Below, in pieces: positions 1 through 10,575 of a DNA stretch of 64,000 bases. Under the pieces are notes generated by a model. That model was not told where the DNA came from. It ran no database searches and saw only the letters and a list, made by a program, of their open reading frames with translations. Position 1 is the stretch's first letter; every line of letters begins with the position of its first letter. Position numbers and translations under genes: made by a program. This DNA is from Ustilago trichophora (lineage: Eukaryota > Basidiomycota > Ustilaginomycetes > Ustilaginales > Ustilaginaceae), in contig OOIN01000001.1 in NCBI GenBank assembly GCA_900323505.1, forward strand, positions 1,612,001-1,676,000, written 5' to 3'.

Positions 1-142
1 CACGCTTGCCTCCTTTGCGACATCATCTCCTCGCTTTGCGACTTCTACGCACGGCTCCAGCATGCACCTTCCCTGACCCAAGCTTTACGACCTTTTCCGA
101 TCGCTCCTTTCAGCCGCTGCGGCTAGGAAGCGCGTAGTCGAG

Positions 143-1129
143 ATGCCTCCAACGCCCACGCGCTCCGTCCAGCGTGGAGGTGCTCGCCAGAGACAGGGCT
201 CATCCCTTCACCCTCAACCTGGACCCGCCGCGAGCGCGATGGCAGCAGCTGCGCGATCTTCCGTACAGCCAGCTAGAGGAGGAAGGGCTGCACATGCCAA
301 CGATGCTGCAGCCGTCCCTTTCATCCATCCAGCGCTCGCCCTCTCGTCCGGCGTATTACCATCATCCTCGTCATCCTCGACGGCTCTGCCTCCAGCTGCA
401 GCAGCCCAAGCTCGTGGTCGCAGACCCTTCAACCACCGCAACCTCTTCGCACGAGACCTTCGAAATCTCATGTATGCATACGGAGACTCGCCCAACCCTG
501 ATCCAGACTCGGTCATGCTGATGGAAGAGATGACGGTCGACTTTATCACCGACCTCTGTTGTCGAGCACGTCCCGGTCCATACTCTCTAGGCCTTGGTAC
601 CAGCTCCATCTCCAACAGTTCCAGCGCCTTTGGTGCCACCCTCGAGCAATTTGCCGCGTCGCAAGATCCAAACGCCCTCGCGAATGGCGCAGATGGCATC
701 CCATATACTCTCCCACCAAGAGCACCGCATCGACTCCGAGTCAAACTGGAAGATTTCCGACATGCGCTCCGAAAAGATGTTGAGGCAAAGAAGCTCGGAC
801 GCATGGAGCAGTTGCTGTATGCAGACAAGGTCGTGACCGAAGCGAGACGCGTGGGTGGTGTTGAGGAGGCAGCCGAGCGTGCCGGTGCTATGCAGACGGA
901 CAACCTTCCCCCACCAACATCTGGCGGCGATGAACCATCGCAGGACGCCAATCTAGATGATCTGGATGATGATGACGGTGATGATATCGAAGGAGGGAAA
1001 CCTAGCAAATCTGGCAAAGGCAAATCGAAAGGTGGCGGAAAGGGCGGAGCGAAGGCCAAAGGCAAGCCGAAAGGCGGCGCAGCCGCTTCTAGAGCTGGAT
1101 CTGCAAGAAACTCCGTTCAGCCTTCGTAG
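143..1129 (+). CDS. TAF13: Transcription initiation factor TFIID subunit 13
   Basis: Single-exon 328-residue protein. TAF13 is a histone-fold subunit of TFIID that pairs with TAF11 in the RNA polymerase II preinitiation complex. The fold is recognisable: residues 98-142 (HRNLFARDLRNLMYAYGD, then EEMTVDFITDLC) are helices 1 and 2, and residues 197-235 (RLRVKLEDFRHALRKD followed by MEQLLYADK) are the third segment. A Ser/Gly/Ala-rich insert of about 50 residues (143-195) separates them, which is absent from compact family members. The protein is far longer than human (about 124 aa) or yeast (about 167 aa) TAF13 because of a low-complexity N-terminus (1-90) and a tail with an acidic Asp run followed by a Lys/Gly-rich basic stretch. 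It converges on RPAP1 with about 160 bp between the stops. Family assignment rests on the histone-fold motifs. Confidence 0.9.
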   Translation: MPPTPTRSVQRGGARQRQGSSLHPQPGPAASAMAAAARSSVQPARGGRAAHANDAAAVPFIHPALALSSGVLPSSSSSSTALPPAAAAQARGRRPFNHRNLFARDLRNLMYAYGDSPNPDPDSVMLMEEMTVDFITDLCCRARPGPYSLGLGTSSISNSSSAFGATLEQFAASQDPNALANGADGIPYTLPPRAPHRLRVKLEDFRHALRKDVEAKKLGRMEQLLYADKVVTEARRVGGVEEAAERAGAMQTDNLPPPTSGGDEPSQDANLDDLDDDDGDDIEGGKPSKSGKGKSKGGGKGGAKAKGKPKGGAAASRAGSARNSVQPS

Positions 1130-1288
1130 CCCTCATCGCAGCAGCCACCTCCTCTCTCCAACTCTGGTTCAGCATCTGTATGCTCCCTCAGGCAAGGAAT
1201 TGTATTTGTACTTCAAAATTGTGCACCCTGTGATCATGCTGTATTGCAAGCGCTAGAAGACGTGAAGATGGCGTGTGAGATGAGCCGC

Positions 1289-4200
1289 CTAGGATTGTGC
1301 CGATGAAACGCTTAGTCGCTCAACAAGTCTCTGCAGCTCCTCCTCCAAGGTAGATCTCGAAGCGGCAAGGATCTCGAGCATCAGAAGCTCGCCCTTTGCC
1401 ATGACCAGAGACTTCAAAATGGATTCGATTCTCTTCTCCTGACTACCACGACTGTCCCTGCCCGAATGTACGTTGTTGGCACTGAGCGATTTCAGAGCGG
1501 CGCCAACATGATGCGCCGCGATCTGCCATGCGATCGACCCTCTAGCCGTCGACGCATCAGCAGCACCTGCAAGGTATCGACAGTAGTGCTCAAGCATGTC
1601 CGCATCCGTGTCCTCCCAACTGAGTAGCCACTTGGCCACCTTTGTCGACGGCATGCTTCGCAAACTATCACTGTAGTCGTTCCACACCAGTCGGCGGAAG
1701 TCCACCGCTACACCATCTTCGCCTTCGAACAATCCTCCCCCGCACCCGGCGTTGGCAACCGTCATCACGATCCGAGCAAAGTTGACATCGCCGAATGAGA
1801 CCGAGTCCCAAAGGCCGACGAGGTCGGTAAAGAATTGGTAGGAGGACATGCTGCTGCTGCCGTAAGTGGTCGAGGTCCACTGTTCGAGTGTTGTGGTGCT
1901 CATAGAGGTGTCGTGGCGGCGACGCTGGCGCAGCTCGACGAGCTCATCGGCAATGTCGAGAAGGCAGGTCAGATCTGAAGATACGGCCGAGTCTCGGAAG
2001 AGATCGCGACCGGTCAATACGCCGGTCTGCTTCTGCTGCGAGGCACCAGAGGAGTTCTTGTCTGTGAAGGTGTCGGGTTGATCCTTCTCGAGCATAAAGA
2101 CCTTCATCACGCCGAGGATGATCTGTTCGGGGCTGGGGAGGCTGCAGAGCATGGCGCGAGATTGCAGCATCACCGACCCTTTGACAGCCTCGTCGCTGCT
2201 GGCATTCTCGCGCTTGGAGGCTTCGAGCAAGGCGCGGAAGACAGCAACGGCGAGCTTAAGAGCAGCGCGCACCATCTCGAGCTCGCTCGGCTTCCAATCT
2301 GTTTCAAGATTGTCAGGGCGGTTGAAGACGGCGGTATTGGCGCTGTGCAGTAGATCGTCGAGCACAAGCAAAGTCCAATCCGCACGGAGCGGCAAGCCGC
2401 TTGCGGGACACTTCCACAGCTTGCTGCTTGTGATCGGGTCGACGTCCTTTTCTTCTTCTTCTTCTTCTTCTTCTTCTTCGTCCTCATCGCCACCATCTGC
2501 GTCGCATTCGGCTTTCTTGGCACCGCCGTTGGCATCTTTCCTTTCAGTTCCTTTGAACAAGGAGCTGACTTGCGACAAGGGCGTGCTGTCGCGTTGGCCT
2601 AACGTGCGCTTGTCCGCTTCAGGCAGATGATTTCTGCCAGCGATGCATTCCAGCAAGAACGGACGGAGGACATGAGCAGTCGAATCTCCAGCGAGCGACT
2701 CGGTGGCTTGCATCACGATCTCAGCGACGCGACTAGTGTGATGCGCGTCAAGACGGGTGATTGCCGCCAGCTGGAGAGCAACGTCTGAGACGATTGCGGA
2801 TTCTGCTGTCACAACTGCAGCGACAAAGTTCGAGAAAGTTTCCTGGTAGAAGCGTCGGCCTGAAGCCTGTGATTCAAGGCTCTTGACCGCCTGCCACAAT
2901 GGCCCGCACGAGATCAACGCCAAACCCGCTTGCAGCATTGCATGATGATCCTCATCCACAAGCGCCTTCTCCGTCTGTGCCTGCTTCGCAACAGTGTGTT
3001 CTGCTCGGACAAGCGTCTCAGAAAGATCAAGATACCTGTGGCAGGCGCGACAGGCCTGCTCAGCCTCATCGAGCGCCATAGCCTGCGTTGGCGCGGATGA
3101 AAACTGTCCAAGGACCTGAAGGAAGTGCTGCTGAATCGGCTGCTGGCAATGCGACATGAAGGCTTTGCAGGACTCGAGGTACTTGAGCAGGAGGCGGGAC
3201 TCTTTGCCGATCGCGCAGCGGAGCCAAGCGTCGATGTAGCCACATAGAGCCCCAAAAGCAGGCGCTGCAGTCGAGGCTCGTGTTACGGCTTGCCCTCCGT
3301 TGAGCAGCGATGCGGTGTCCTTGACCGATTCGATCCAGTCTCGTACCTGTGTCCATGTGATGTCGTGCGCAGTCATCAATTCGTGAGGATCCATCGCACA
3401 GTGCGTCCATGCGCCGAGGATTTCAAAGATCCTCTGTGCTGCTGTGTTCCTTGCCTCATCTACCCAGCCGCGATTCGAGGCTGAAGCTTTTGTGGTGTCG
3501 CCACCAGTCAGCTGTTTAAGGGCCCAAGTGCTACTTTCCTGCCACAAGTTCCATGTTCGTGCCACGACGGATGCAAAGAAGCCGTAAGAAGCAAGAGACG
3601 TAAAGAGCTGCAGCACTTCGTCAAAGATCTGGTAGGCCATCATGACGATTGCATCACCTTCTTCGTCGTCCGACGCCCAGTCCTCCTCGACTCTCCATGG
3701 AGGTGTCACGACAAAGCGCAAAAGATGCTCGGTGCTTCCACTCATGACAATCGACTCTGCAATCTTGCGGTCACTGAGAATGCCCTGATGCAACAGTCGC
3801 ACAGCCGTCAGCGAGGGCAAGGAGCTCGGTCGCCTCGATGCCGTGCTTGCAGGAACGACATCGGTCGGCACCGGTGGCCAAGGGACATTCAGACCCAAGT
3901 GAATGATGAAGTCGCACAACTGGACAGGGTCGGCTTCGAAGATCTGACTTGCGTGAGCACCAGAGCACGATGCGATGCGGAGCAGCAATTCAAGGGCCAG
4001 TTCTGCTTCCCAGGTGGAAGTGATGACACTGTCAGTCTTGTCCAAGAACAGGTTGAGAATCTTGGACTCGAGCATGACGTTGGCCCAGTCTATTTGAATA
4101 CTGGTCTCGACTTCGCTTGCCTCCGCCCGATCTTTCTTGTCCCCAAAGCCATTTCTCGGCGTCGCAAATAGTCTGTGAAATTGAAGCTCTTGTCCAGCAG

Positions 4201-6004
4201 CGAGAGGCAGAGTGACGCCAGCGGGCAGCGACCTAATGGCACTGATCAGGCATCTCAGTGCTGCTGCTCTTACGGTAAAGTGTCGGTCGCCGAGAAGCCA
4301 TCGAGATATGGAGATGACTCTGGCTCGGAGTAGCAGAGCATGCTCGTTCAGAAGCTCAACTGCAGTCGATGCTCCCGGTTGGCCGCTGCTTGCGTTAAAG
4401 GCGGGGTACTGCTCGCAGACGCGTCCAAGCACGTTGAGCGCGAGTTGTCGTTGTGCTGCTACTGCGCTTCGTGACAGATGGACAAGCTCGGAGAATGTGT
4501 ATCCTGGAGCCTCCTGATCGTCACCGTGGTGATGCAGCCCAGAAAGGTACGTTTCGTCGGTCTGGACGCCTCTTTGGATAATTTTGCCGGAAAAGTCGAA
4601 GCGCAAGTCCGTGGATACTGCTGTGCTCGAGGGCTGTGGCATCATCCACTCTAGCGATGGATTTGGTCCTTCTGGCTCAGCGGGGAAGTACTGTCGCTTG
4701 ATGGCAAGTGGACCGTCCTCCTCTGCCTCCCAATTTGACGCGCTGGCGTTGCTGCCCGCCTTCGATGCGGATTGAGCAGCCACCGCTGATGTGACAGTTG
4801 CGGCTGCTTTGGTCTCTTTGGAAGTGCCGCCACTCTTGCGGTTGCGCAGAGCATCGAGAACATCCTTGCCGAAGAGACTTTCGAGGCTGCGGATCTCCTC
4901 CGAGACCTCAGCAGCGCTCATCTGGCGTAGCTTCTGGTCATTCTCCCGCGACACATCGGAAAGGACTGCTGTGATCGCGTCAATGTCAGCTCCTCCGCCA
5001 GGGTCTCTCGTTGGATCGGATTTGAAGTCGGGAATCTGACGTTTGTCTGCAGCCATGCCGAGATTACTGATTGTGCGAACCGACGGTGGACGTAGCCCTT
5101 GTCGGAGGAGTCTCGACTTTCTGAAAGCTGACATGGGCTTACCGTCCTCGTCCAACCACTCCTCTTCGTCTGCTGCTGAAGTGGCCACCCCCCTTGCATC
5201 ACCTGATGCTGCCTGTGTTGCAAGAGTGTCTCGTTGCGGTGCTTCGACGGTCTCGATGTCCTCACTGTACTGGACCTGACGTGCTTTGCCAGAGACAGGT
5301 GGGAGGATGGGTGCAATCTGGTCGCGATGATGGACCTCCGGGAAACCTGTCCCTGGCTCCTGCCCCTGAGGCGTTGATTCGGCTTGAAGTCTCTGCTGCC
5401 TTTGTTCCTCGTGCTTCTGCAGATCTTCGTCCATTCTCCTCCTGACTACAAAGCGGGAGCCGGAAGGCTTCGATCGCGAAGGGCCGTGGGACTTTGCTCG
5501 CCTTTCACCGACCGGTCGCTCCTGAATGGTGCCGATGATAGATCCAGCAAAGTCAAGTACGGCTTTCGGTGCTGACTGTCCCTCTGCTACGTCTTCGTTT
5601 GCGCTTGCCGTGTCGGGAGTGAATCGCACAGTCCTGGGTTGTGACTGGGCTGGTGTCTGCTTGGGAGGTTGTGGTGCTTTTTCGCCGGGCAGCACTGACT
5701 TTGTGCTTGGCGCCTGAACATCCTCGGCATCTTGGACGGTGGCTTTACGAGAAGCGCTGGACTCTGCTTGTATTGCAGATGCTTCAGCTTTGCTGGACGA
5801 GGCGATTGTTGGTGGCTTCTTCCTGACCACTGTAGCAGCTGGCGGCCAGTCCGTGAACGAGCCTAACGCGGCTCTGCGACTGCTGTCGGGCATATCATCG
5901 TCGAATTCGGCCAAGTCAAGGAATCGAGGACGAATTTGCTGCTTGCGCATTTCGCGCTCATCCATAGAGGGTCGAGAAGCCATGTTGTCCAAGCCCCGCA
6001 CCAT
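1289..6004 (-). CDS. RPAP1: RNA polymerase II-associated protein 1 (RPAP1/Rba50-like)
   Basis: Single-exon protein of 1571 residues. RPAP1/Rba50 proteins bind RNA polymerase II and help assemble it and bring it to the nucleus. Visible family marks are the N-terminal motif around GFPEVHHRDQ (about residue 220), the block around DEDGKPMSAFRKSRL (about 285) and LRFDFSGKIIQRG (about 465), followed by a long helical repeat-like C-terminal half. A run of about ten Glu residues is encoded by a pure GAA repeat. The first ATG (6004) has T at -3. The next in-frame ATG, seven codons in (5983, reading MASRPSMDERE), has A at -3 and G at +4 and is the likelier start, giving 1564 residues. It is divergent from NDUFS4 across a 425 bp shared promoter region. 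Confidence 0.88.
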   Translation of the reverse strand: MVRGLDNMASRPSMDEREMRKQQIRPRFLDLAEFDDDMPDSSRRAALGSFTDWPPAATVVRKKPPTIASSSKAEASAIQAESSASRKATVQDAEDVQAPSTKSVLPGEKAPQPPKQTPAQSQPRTVRFTPDTASANEDVAEGQSAPKAVLDFAGSIIGTIQERPVGERRAKSHGPSRSKPSGSRFVVRRRMDEDLQKHEEQRQQRLQAESTPQGQEPGTGFPEVHHRDQIAPILPPVSGKARQVQYSEDIETVEAPQRDTLATQAASGDARGVATSAADEEEWLDEDGKPMSAFRKSRLLRQGLRPPSVRTISNLGMAADKRQIPDFKSDPTRDPGGGADIDAITAVLSDVSRENDQKLRQMSAAEVSEEIRSLESLFGKDVLDALRNRKSGGTSKETKAAATVTSAVAAQSASKAGSNASASNWEAEEDGPLAIKRQYFPAEPEGPNPSLEWMMPQPSSTAVSTDLRFDFSGKIIQRGVQTDETYLSGLHHHGDDQEAPGYTFSELVHLSRSAVAAQRQLALNVLGRVCEQYPAFNASSGQPGASTAVELLNEHALLLRARVISISRWLLGDRHFTVRAAALRCLISAIRSLPAGVTLPLAAGQELQFHRLFATPRNGFGDKKDRAEASEVETSIQIDWANVMLESKILNLFLDKTDSVITSTWEAELALELLLRIASCSGAHASQIFEADPVQLCDFIIHLGLNVPWPPVPTDVVPASTASRRPSSLPSLTAVRLLHQGILSDRKIAESIVMSGSTEHLLRFVVTPPWRVEEDWASDDEEGDAIVMMAYQIFDEVLQLFTSLASYGFFASVVARTWNLWQESSTWALKQLTGGDTTKASASNRGWVDEARNTAAQRIFEILGAWTHCAMDPHELMTAHDITWTQVRDWIESVKDTASLLNGGQAVTRASTAAPAFGALCGYIDAWLRCAIGKESRLLLKYLESCKAFMSHCQQPIQQHFLQVLGQFSSAPTQAMALDEAEQACRACHRYLDLSETLVRAEHTVAKQAQTEKALVDEDHHAMLQAGLALISCGPLWQAVKSLESQASGRRFYQETFSNFVAAVVTAESAIVSDVALQLAAITRLDAHHTSRVAEIVMQATESLAGDSTAHVLRPFLLECIAGRNHLPEADKRTLGQRDSTPLSQVSSLFKGTERKDANGGAKKAECDADGGDEDEEEEEEEEEEKDVDPITSSKLWKCPASGLPLRADWTLLVLDDLLHSANTAVFNRPDNLETDWKPSELEMVRAALKLAVAVFRALLEASKRENASSDEAVKGSVMLQSRAMLCSLPSPEQIILGVMKVFMLEKDQPDTFTDKNSSGASQQKQTGVLTGRDLFRDSAVSSDLTCLLDIADELVELRQRRRHDTSMSTTTLEQWTSTTYGSSSMSSYQFFTDLVGLWDSVSFGDVNFARIVMTVANAGCGGGLFEGEDGVAVDFRRLVWNDYSDSLRSMPSTKVAKWLLSWEDTDADMLEHYCRYLAGAADASTARGSIAWQIAAHHVGAALKSLSANNVHSGRDSRGSQEKRIESILKSLVMAKGELLMLEILAASRSTLEEELQRLVERLSVSSAQS
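2449..2479. repeat. (TTC/GAA)n trinucleotide repeat inside RPAP1
   Basis: About ten uninterrupted TTC units on the + strand, read as GAA codons in RPAP1 and giving a poly-Glu run in an already acidic segment. A pure repeat of this kind is prone to length change between strains, but any change by whole units stays in frame. Confidence 0.9.
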
Positions 6005-6429
6005 AGATCCTGCTCAGCACGAGCGCAGAGATTCGGGCTTCAAATCGATGCAGCGATCAGTAGCGATGACGAGCGTGATCGCTGTCACGTGTATGTAGTT
6101 CTCAAAGAGCCGTTGTGCAGCGAAAGAGGTTCGGATGCTAATCGAGCATGTGGTACGGAAAGGAGGTTTGTAGGCTGTAGCAAAGGAACCTTTCTTCTGA
6201 GGGAAATTTACAGCCCAGGCTCGGAACTCGGAAGGAAGGTGGAGTAAGGAATTTCTCAACTTGCATTTGTTAGGCCGACAACTCGGAGCCGAAATTCTGA
6301 AGCTGATTCGCAATCAAGCCGGAATGGTTTGTCGCGCTGCCATCAGACTTGTGCTTGAACTTGCATTGAAGCCATCTCGACTGTTGATCTTCCACCTACA
6401 TCTCTACGGCGCACACACTCACATACATA
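6005..6429. other. Divergent promoter region RPAP1/NDUFS4
   Basis: 425 bp between two divergent start codons. I see no conserved ORF. It should hold the promoters and 5' leaders of both genes, but I recognise no specific operator. Confidence 0.6.
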
Positions 6430-7276
6430 ATGTCGCTCCTCCGCCAATCGACTCAGGCGCTCCGTGCTGCCGCTTCCGCATCCTCGAGCGCACGATGGAT
6501 GAGCACCTCGGCCGTTCTTCGCAACACTGCGCACCCCAACACTTCGCCAGCACCTGCCACACGCACCGACAACCGAGGCCGAGACCTTGCTGCCGAGCAG
6601 CTTCAGCGACACGAGCGTGCCGTCACAGCTGACCTTGTCAGCAGTGCCCCTGGTACGTACGCCAGTTCACGTGCAAGACCAAGGTTGTAGCAAAAAGCCT
6701 CCACCTTCGGCCTCCAAAAGATGACACCTACCAGCCGCGGACAGCCCTTCATTATGATCTTGCAATACTGACAAACTTCTCATTGTTCTACTGATCTTAC
6801 CCGATGACTACAGAGGAGCTCACTCAACGCACCGTCCGAATCTTCCGCCCTGCCAAGACCGCCAACTCGTCTGGCAAGGCAGGCACCAAGGTGTGGCGTG
6901 TTGACTTTGATATCCTCCAGGGCTCCGCACGATGGGAGAACCCTTTGATGGGCTGGGCTTCTTCGTAGGTATTCACAGAAGCATGATCCATGCCCCAACT
7001 TCAACTTGATACGACAGAATTCTGTTCGCTGACCAACTTCATTCGTCTTGCATCGCTTCGCACTTCTTCCCGTTCGCTTCGTCGCTGAATAGGGGTGATT
7101 ACATGCAGGGCACTTCCCTCAAGTTCCGCTCCAAGGAGGACGCCATCCACTTTTGCGAGAAGCAGGGCTGGGATTACCACGTCACAGAGCCCAAGGTCGC
7201 CCGCATCCCACCCAAGAGCTACGCCGCCAACTACAACCACATTCCCGGCAAGCTTAGGATCCACCACACAAAGTAA
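6430..7276 (+). CDS. NDUFS4: NADH:ubiquinone oxidoreductase 18-21 kDa subunit (NDUFS4 family), mitochondrial
   Basis: Three exons: 6430-6652, 6814-6964 and 7093-7276, joined by GT-AG introns of 161 and 128 nt; the 558 nt CDS encodes 185 residues. This accessory subunit belongs to the peripheral arm of respiratory complex I. The N-terminus (MSLLRQSTQALRAAASASSS, then SARWMST) is a typical mitochondrial presequence: Arg/Ser/Ala-rich without acids. The mature part has the ETC_C1_NDUFA4-type motifs TVRIFRPAK, WRVDFDI, ENPLMGWASS, then FRSKEDAIHFCEKQGWDY and a C-terminal PKSYAANYNHIPGKLRIHHTK. Splicing restores the reading frame exactly at each junction (SAP-EELTQRT and GWASS-GDYMQ). It converges with PUP3, whose stop is 423 bp away. 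Confidence 0.95.
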
Positions 7277-7699
7277 AGAGGTGCAACCCTCCAGCTTAGT
7301 ATAGGATGTTTTGTTGTTCATGACTCGCTACACCAATGCAATCGTTCTTGTGCTTCAAAGCTGGTTGTTTGCTCCATTGCATTGCGAAACTGAGCAGTTG
7401 AGACAGGGTCTGTTTTGCTTGATAAAATCTCGGTCTCTGCAGTGAAATACACCTTCGTCTGAAACGAAGAACAGGGCTTCCGACGCGCCTATTGTGCACT
7501 GGCGGGACACTTGGCAGCGGTCTGGCACGAGCACAGTATCAAGTCTAGTGAATGAGTTCATGCCTCTGTATCAGTACGAAAGTCACATTGAGAAAAGACG
7601 TGTCTAAGGGAACATCATTGCATTAAGGGACAAGTACAAAAAAGCCGGGACTGCAGGGTGTCGGAACTGTGAGGCATGTGGAGTGACTTTTGCTTTCTC
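7277..7699. other. Convergent 3' region NDUFS4/PUP3
   Basis: 423 bp between two stop codons. It should contain the two 3' untranslated regions. The short ORFs here show no recognisable protein. Confidence 0.5.
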
Positions 7700-8636
7700 T
7701 TAGTCCATCCTTGCCTTGAGCGTCCTCTCAATAACCTTGTCTGGGGTACTATTGTTGAGAAAGGGGTACAGAAGAAAGTGATTGCGGATAGGTCAGCAAT
7801 AGGCCCAGACTAGACTTGAGTTTGATCCGCTTGACTGCGTATCAAAAAGACACATGGCGAATACTCACATGATGCGGACGATAGCTCCCCAACCTGATAA
7901 CGCATCACGCTCGAGTGCGCCAAGAAGGATTTGCGATACAGTCTCAAAGAGCTCCTCGGGACCCTGTGAATGTCGAGGGTAGAAGAAGTGAGCGGCGAGA
8001 GTCAGCTGCCAAACCAGGGCGAATAGGCGACGGTCCAAATTCAGCGTATTGTGAAGAGACGACTTACAAGATCGGGCTCCCAAAGACCTTCTGTCATACC
8101 GAAGAGCTTGTCGGCTGCTGTTCCGCTTACTACAAAGTCCTTGGCGAAATTGAGACATCCAACCACATCTGATGCCGCGATGAAGGGTTCGTCTTTGGAG
8201 TTGATACCAGCAATCACTGGCTCGATGAAGTAAGGTCCGAATCTGACAAAGGAGGGAAAGACAAGCAAGAATGTGGCAGAACCATACGTCATCAGCAAAG
8301 AGCTCTCTTTGTGCTCGTGTATATCTAGACCGGCACTCACCTCCTTTCGTAGAGTGTCGAACTGACGAGGTGCGCAAAGACCTCGGGCTCGATATCGCGC
8401 TCTTCCTTCATCTTGTACATGTTGACACGGTATCGAAAGCGTTCCCTGAGCGTTGCAACATCCGATGCCAGGCCTGGGAGACCGACGTAGGTCTTTTCGG
8501 TTACACGAAAGACCTTGTCAAAGTTGCATGCAATTGTCATGGCCTGCTGACCGAGTCGAAGATCCGAGGCAATGACGACACAATTCTTTCCCTTGGCCGC
8601 CACCACACTACCACCGTTGTATTCCATGATACTCAT
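7700..8636 (-). CDS. PUP3: 20S proteasome subunit beta-3
   Basis: Four exons on the minus strand: 8636-8341, 8242-8068, 7963-7869 and 7748-7700. All have GT-AG junctions, and the 615 nt CDS encodes 204 residues, the normal beta-3 length. It forms part of the inner beta ring of the 20S core but is non-catalytic: it begins MSIMEYNGGSVVAAKGKNCV and has no N-terminal Thr after a propeptide. Conserved beta-type features are ASDLRLGQQ, VGLPGLASDV, RFGPYFIEPVIAGI and a C-terminus GWGAIVRI followed by RTLKARMD, matching the Pup3/PSMB3 tail. The last exon is only 49 nt. It is divergent from MSP1 over 736 bp. Confidence 0.95.
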
Positions 8637-9372
8637 GTTGAGCTTCTATGCTTGTGACTTGAGCGTCACGGACCGGCTACGAGGAGGGCGTTGAGTGTGC
8701 TAAGCGCTGACGGTGCTAGCAGAGTGAGGGATGGTCGTGAAGCGAGTGTAGGAGAGTGCTGTCGGCGCTGTGCGAGCTCGCAATGTATATGATAGAGACA
8801 AGAGTGCAGAGGATAAGATGCGTGCAAGGTGATGTATGGTGAGGATGTCGAGAAGATGTCAAAGGAGCAAACCCAACACCTAAAAGTCAGGTTACGAATT
8901 GCGAGAGGGTCCTTGCGCGTCCGAGCGTGCGTATTCGCTCCGCTGCTGCTGCTGCGCTCCACCGCTTAAGGTGATCGACCTTTGCGAATTCTCCACTTGC
9001 TGTGTGCCTCAACTTTCTATAATTTCTTCGACCATGTTCAAGGCGAGCTCTAACATGATCCTGCGTTGCCAAAAATGTGTTCGCTGAGTCTTCCAGCTCA
9101 CGGCGTGAGAAACGTCGAAAATTGCAACCGTGTGTTGAAAGCCGGTTACACATCGGCAATTCCGAAGATGTTGGTCGAAATTTGGCACGTCACTCTCCCT
9201 CCCACTCTCATCTTCCACCATATCTGCTGGGCATCCTCCTCATCCCCACCATCATCACTCACAACTTCAGCAATAGGCACGGCATCGTCAGTACACAGGA
9301 TCCTTCAAGCTCTACGGCGACAGCCTCTCCCACCAAGAATCGCACCGAATTTTGCTTCAGCAATAAGCCAAC
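8637..9372. other. Divergent promoter region PUP3/MSP1
   Basis: 736 bp between divergent start codons. I see only short unconvincing ORFs. I did not find a sequence I could name as a proteasome-associated control element. Confidence 0.45.
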
Positions 9373-10575
9373 ATGAAGGAAGTGACACGGAAGATGATGA
9401 CCGACGTGGCGGTCTTTGCCATGAGCCAGGTCGCCTTCTACTACGCATTCAAATACGTCATGTCCTCCTTGGATCCAAATCGTCAGAAGCGACAGGACTC
9501 GAAAAAGGTCGCCGACGCCAAGCTGGGCAAGCTTGGTTTGCGTGGCAAAGATCTGCAGTTGAACGAGTACGAGGAGCAGATCTCTGCCGAACTTATCCTT
9601 CCCGAAGACATCCCAGTCGACTTCGCTTCCATCGGTGGACTCGACGGCATCATCTCTTCGTTGCAGGAGAGCGTCATTGCACCACTGTGCTATCCGGAGC
9701 TCTTTGCCAACGCTAGCGGTCTGCTCGGAGCACCCAAGGGAGTGTTGCTGTACGGACCTCCAGGCACAGGTAAGACCATGCTGGCAAAGGCATTGGCAAA
9801 GGAGAGTGGCGCCACTTTCATCAACATGCATGTCTCTACACTCACCAACAAGTGGTTCGGCGAGTCCAACAAGCTCGTGGCTGCGCTCTTCAGTTTGGCG
9901 CGCAAGCTGCAGCCTTCCATCATCTTCATCGACGAGATCGACAGCTTCCTCCGCGAGCGCGCCACAGGTGATCACGAGGTGACTGGCATGATGAAGGCAG
10001 AGTTCATGACCATGTGGGACGGATTGACCTCCTCGACAGATCGCATCATGGTGCTGGGTGCTACCAACCGACCCAACGATATCGACTCTGCCATCTTGCG
10101 CCGATTGCCAAAACGGTATGCCGTCTCGCTTCCCAGCGCGGCGCAACGTGAAAAGATCCTCTCCATCATGCTCTCGGCGACACCACTCGATCCCGACTTC
10201 AGCATCGCGGAGGTCGTCAAGCGCACCGAGGGCTACAGCGGTAGCGATCTGAAGGAGCTGTGCAGGAACGCAGCCATGAGGCCAGTGCGCGAATTCCTTC
10301 GCAGCAAGCAAGGCCGAGAGTCGGTGGCCGAGAGGAGACGTCTGGCAGCTGCTGGAGCAGGACTCGGCGGAAAGGCGAGCATCGATGGCACTCCGAACGG
10401 TACTCTGACGCCTTCGGAGGGTGATGTCGCAGCCGCAGCCGCTGCCACGCCAGCATCCAAGATCGAATCGAGGCCACTTCGGAACTCGGACTTTTTTGTC
10501 ATTGATTCCGCGGCGACGCCTGTCAACGGATCAAGGGCGGCACCGATGGCTGTCGATGAAGACCCGCTGGATTAA
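9373..10575 (+). CDS. MSP1: Mitochondrial outer-membrane AAA ATPase (Msp1/ATAD1)
   Basis: Single exon, 400 residues. Msp1 extracts mislocalised tail-anchored proteins from the mitochondrial outer membrane (and peroxisomes) by ATP-driven threading. A membrane segment lies at about 8-32. The AAA module has Walker A GPPGTGKT at 128-135, pore-loop aromatic NKWFGESNK at about 159-167, Walker B IIFIDEID at 183-190, sensor-1 VLGATNRP and arginine-finger region [10 protein letters not shown]. The linker between membrane and AAA core and the family start motif [11 protein letters not shown] are present. The C-terminal 60-70 residues are an Ala/Pro/Ser-rich extension beyond the helical alpha domain, longer than yeast Msp1 (362 aa). 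Confidence 0.93.
   Translation: MKEVTRKMMTDVAVFAMSQVAFYYAFKYVMSSLDPNRQKRQDSKKVADAKLGKLGLRGKDLQLNEYEEQISAELILPEDIPVDFASIGGLDGIISSLQESVIAPLCYPELFANASGLLGAPKGVLLYGPPGTGKTMLAKALAKESGATFINMHVSTLTNKWFGESNKLVAALFSLARKLQPSIIFIDEIDSFLRERATGDHEVTGMMKAEFMTMWDGLTSSTDRIMVLGATNRPNDIDSAILRRLPKRYAVSLPSAAQREKILSIMLSATPLDPDFSIAEVVKRTEGYSGSDLKELCRNAAMRPVREFLRSKQGRESVAERRRLAAAGAGLGGKASIDGTPNGTLTPSEGDVAAAAAATPASKIESRPLRNSDFFVIDSAATPVNGSRAAPMAVDEDPLD

Noticed and set aside
9259..10311. 350-codon ORF antisense to MSP1
   Set aside because: Shadow of MSP1; Val/Leu/Gln/His-rich composition and no family resemblance.
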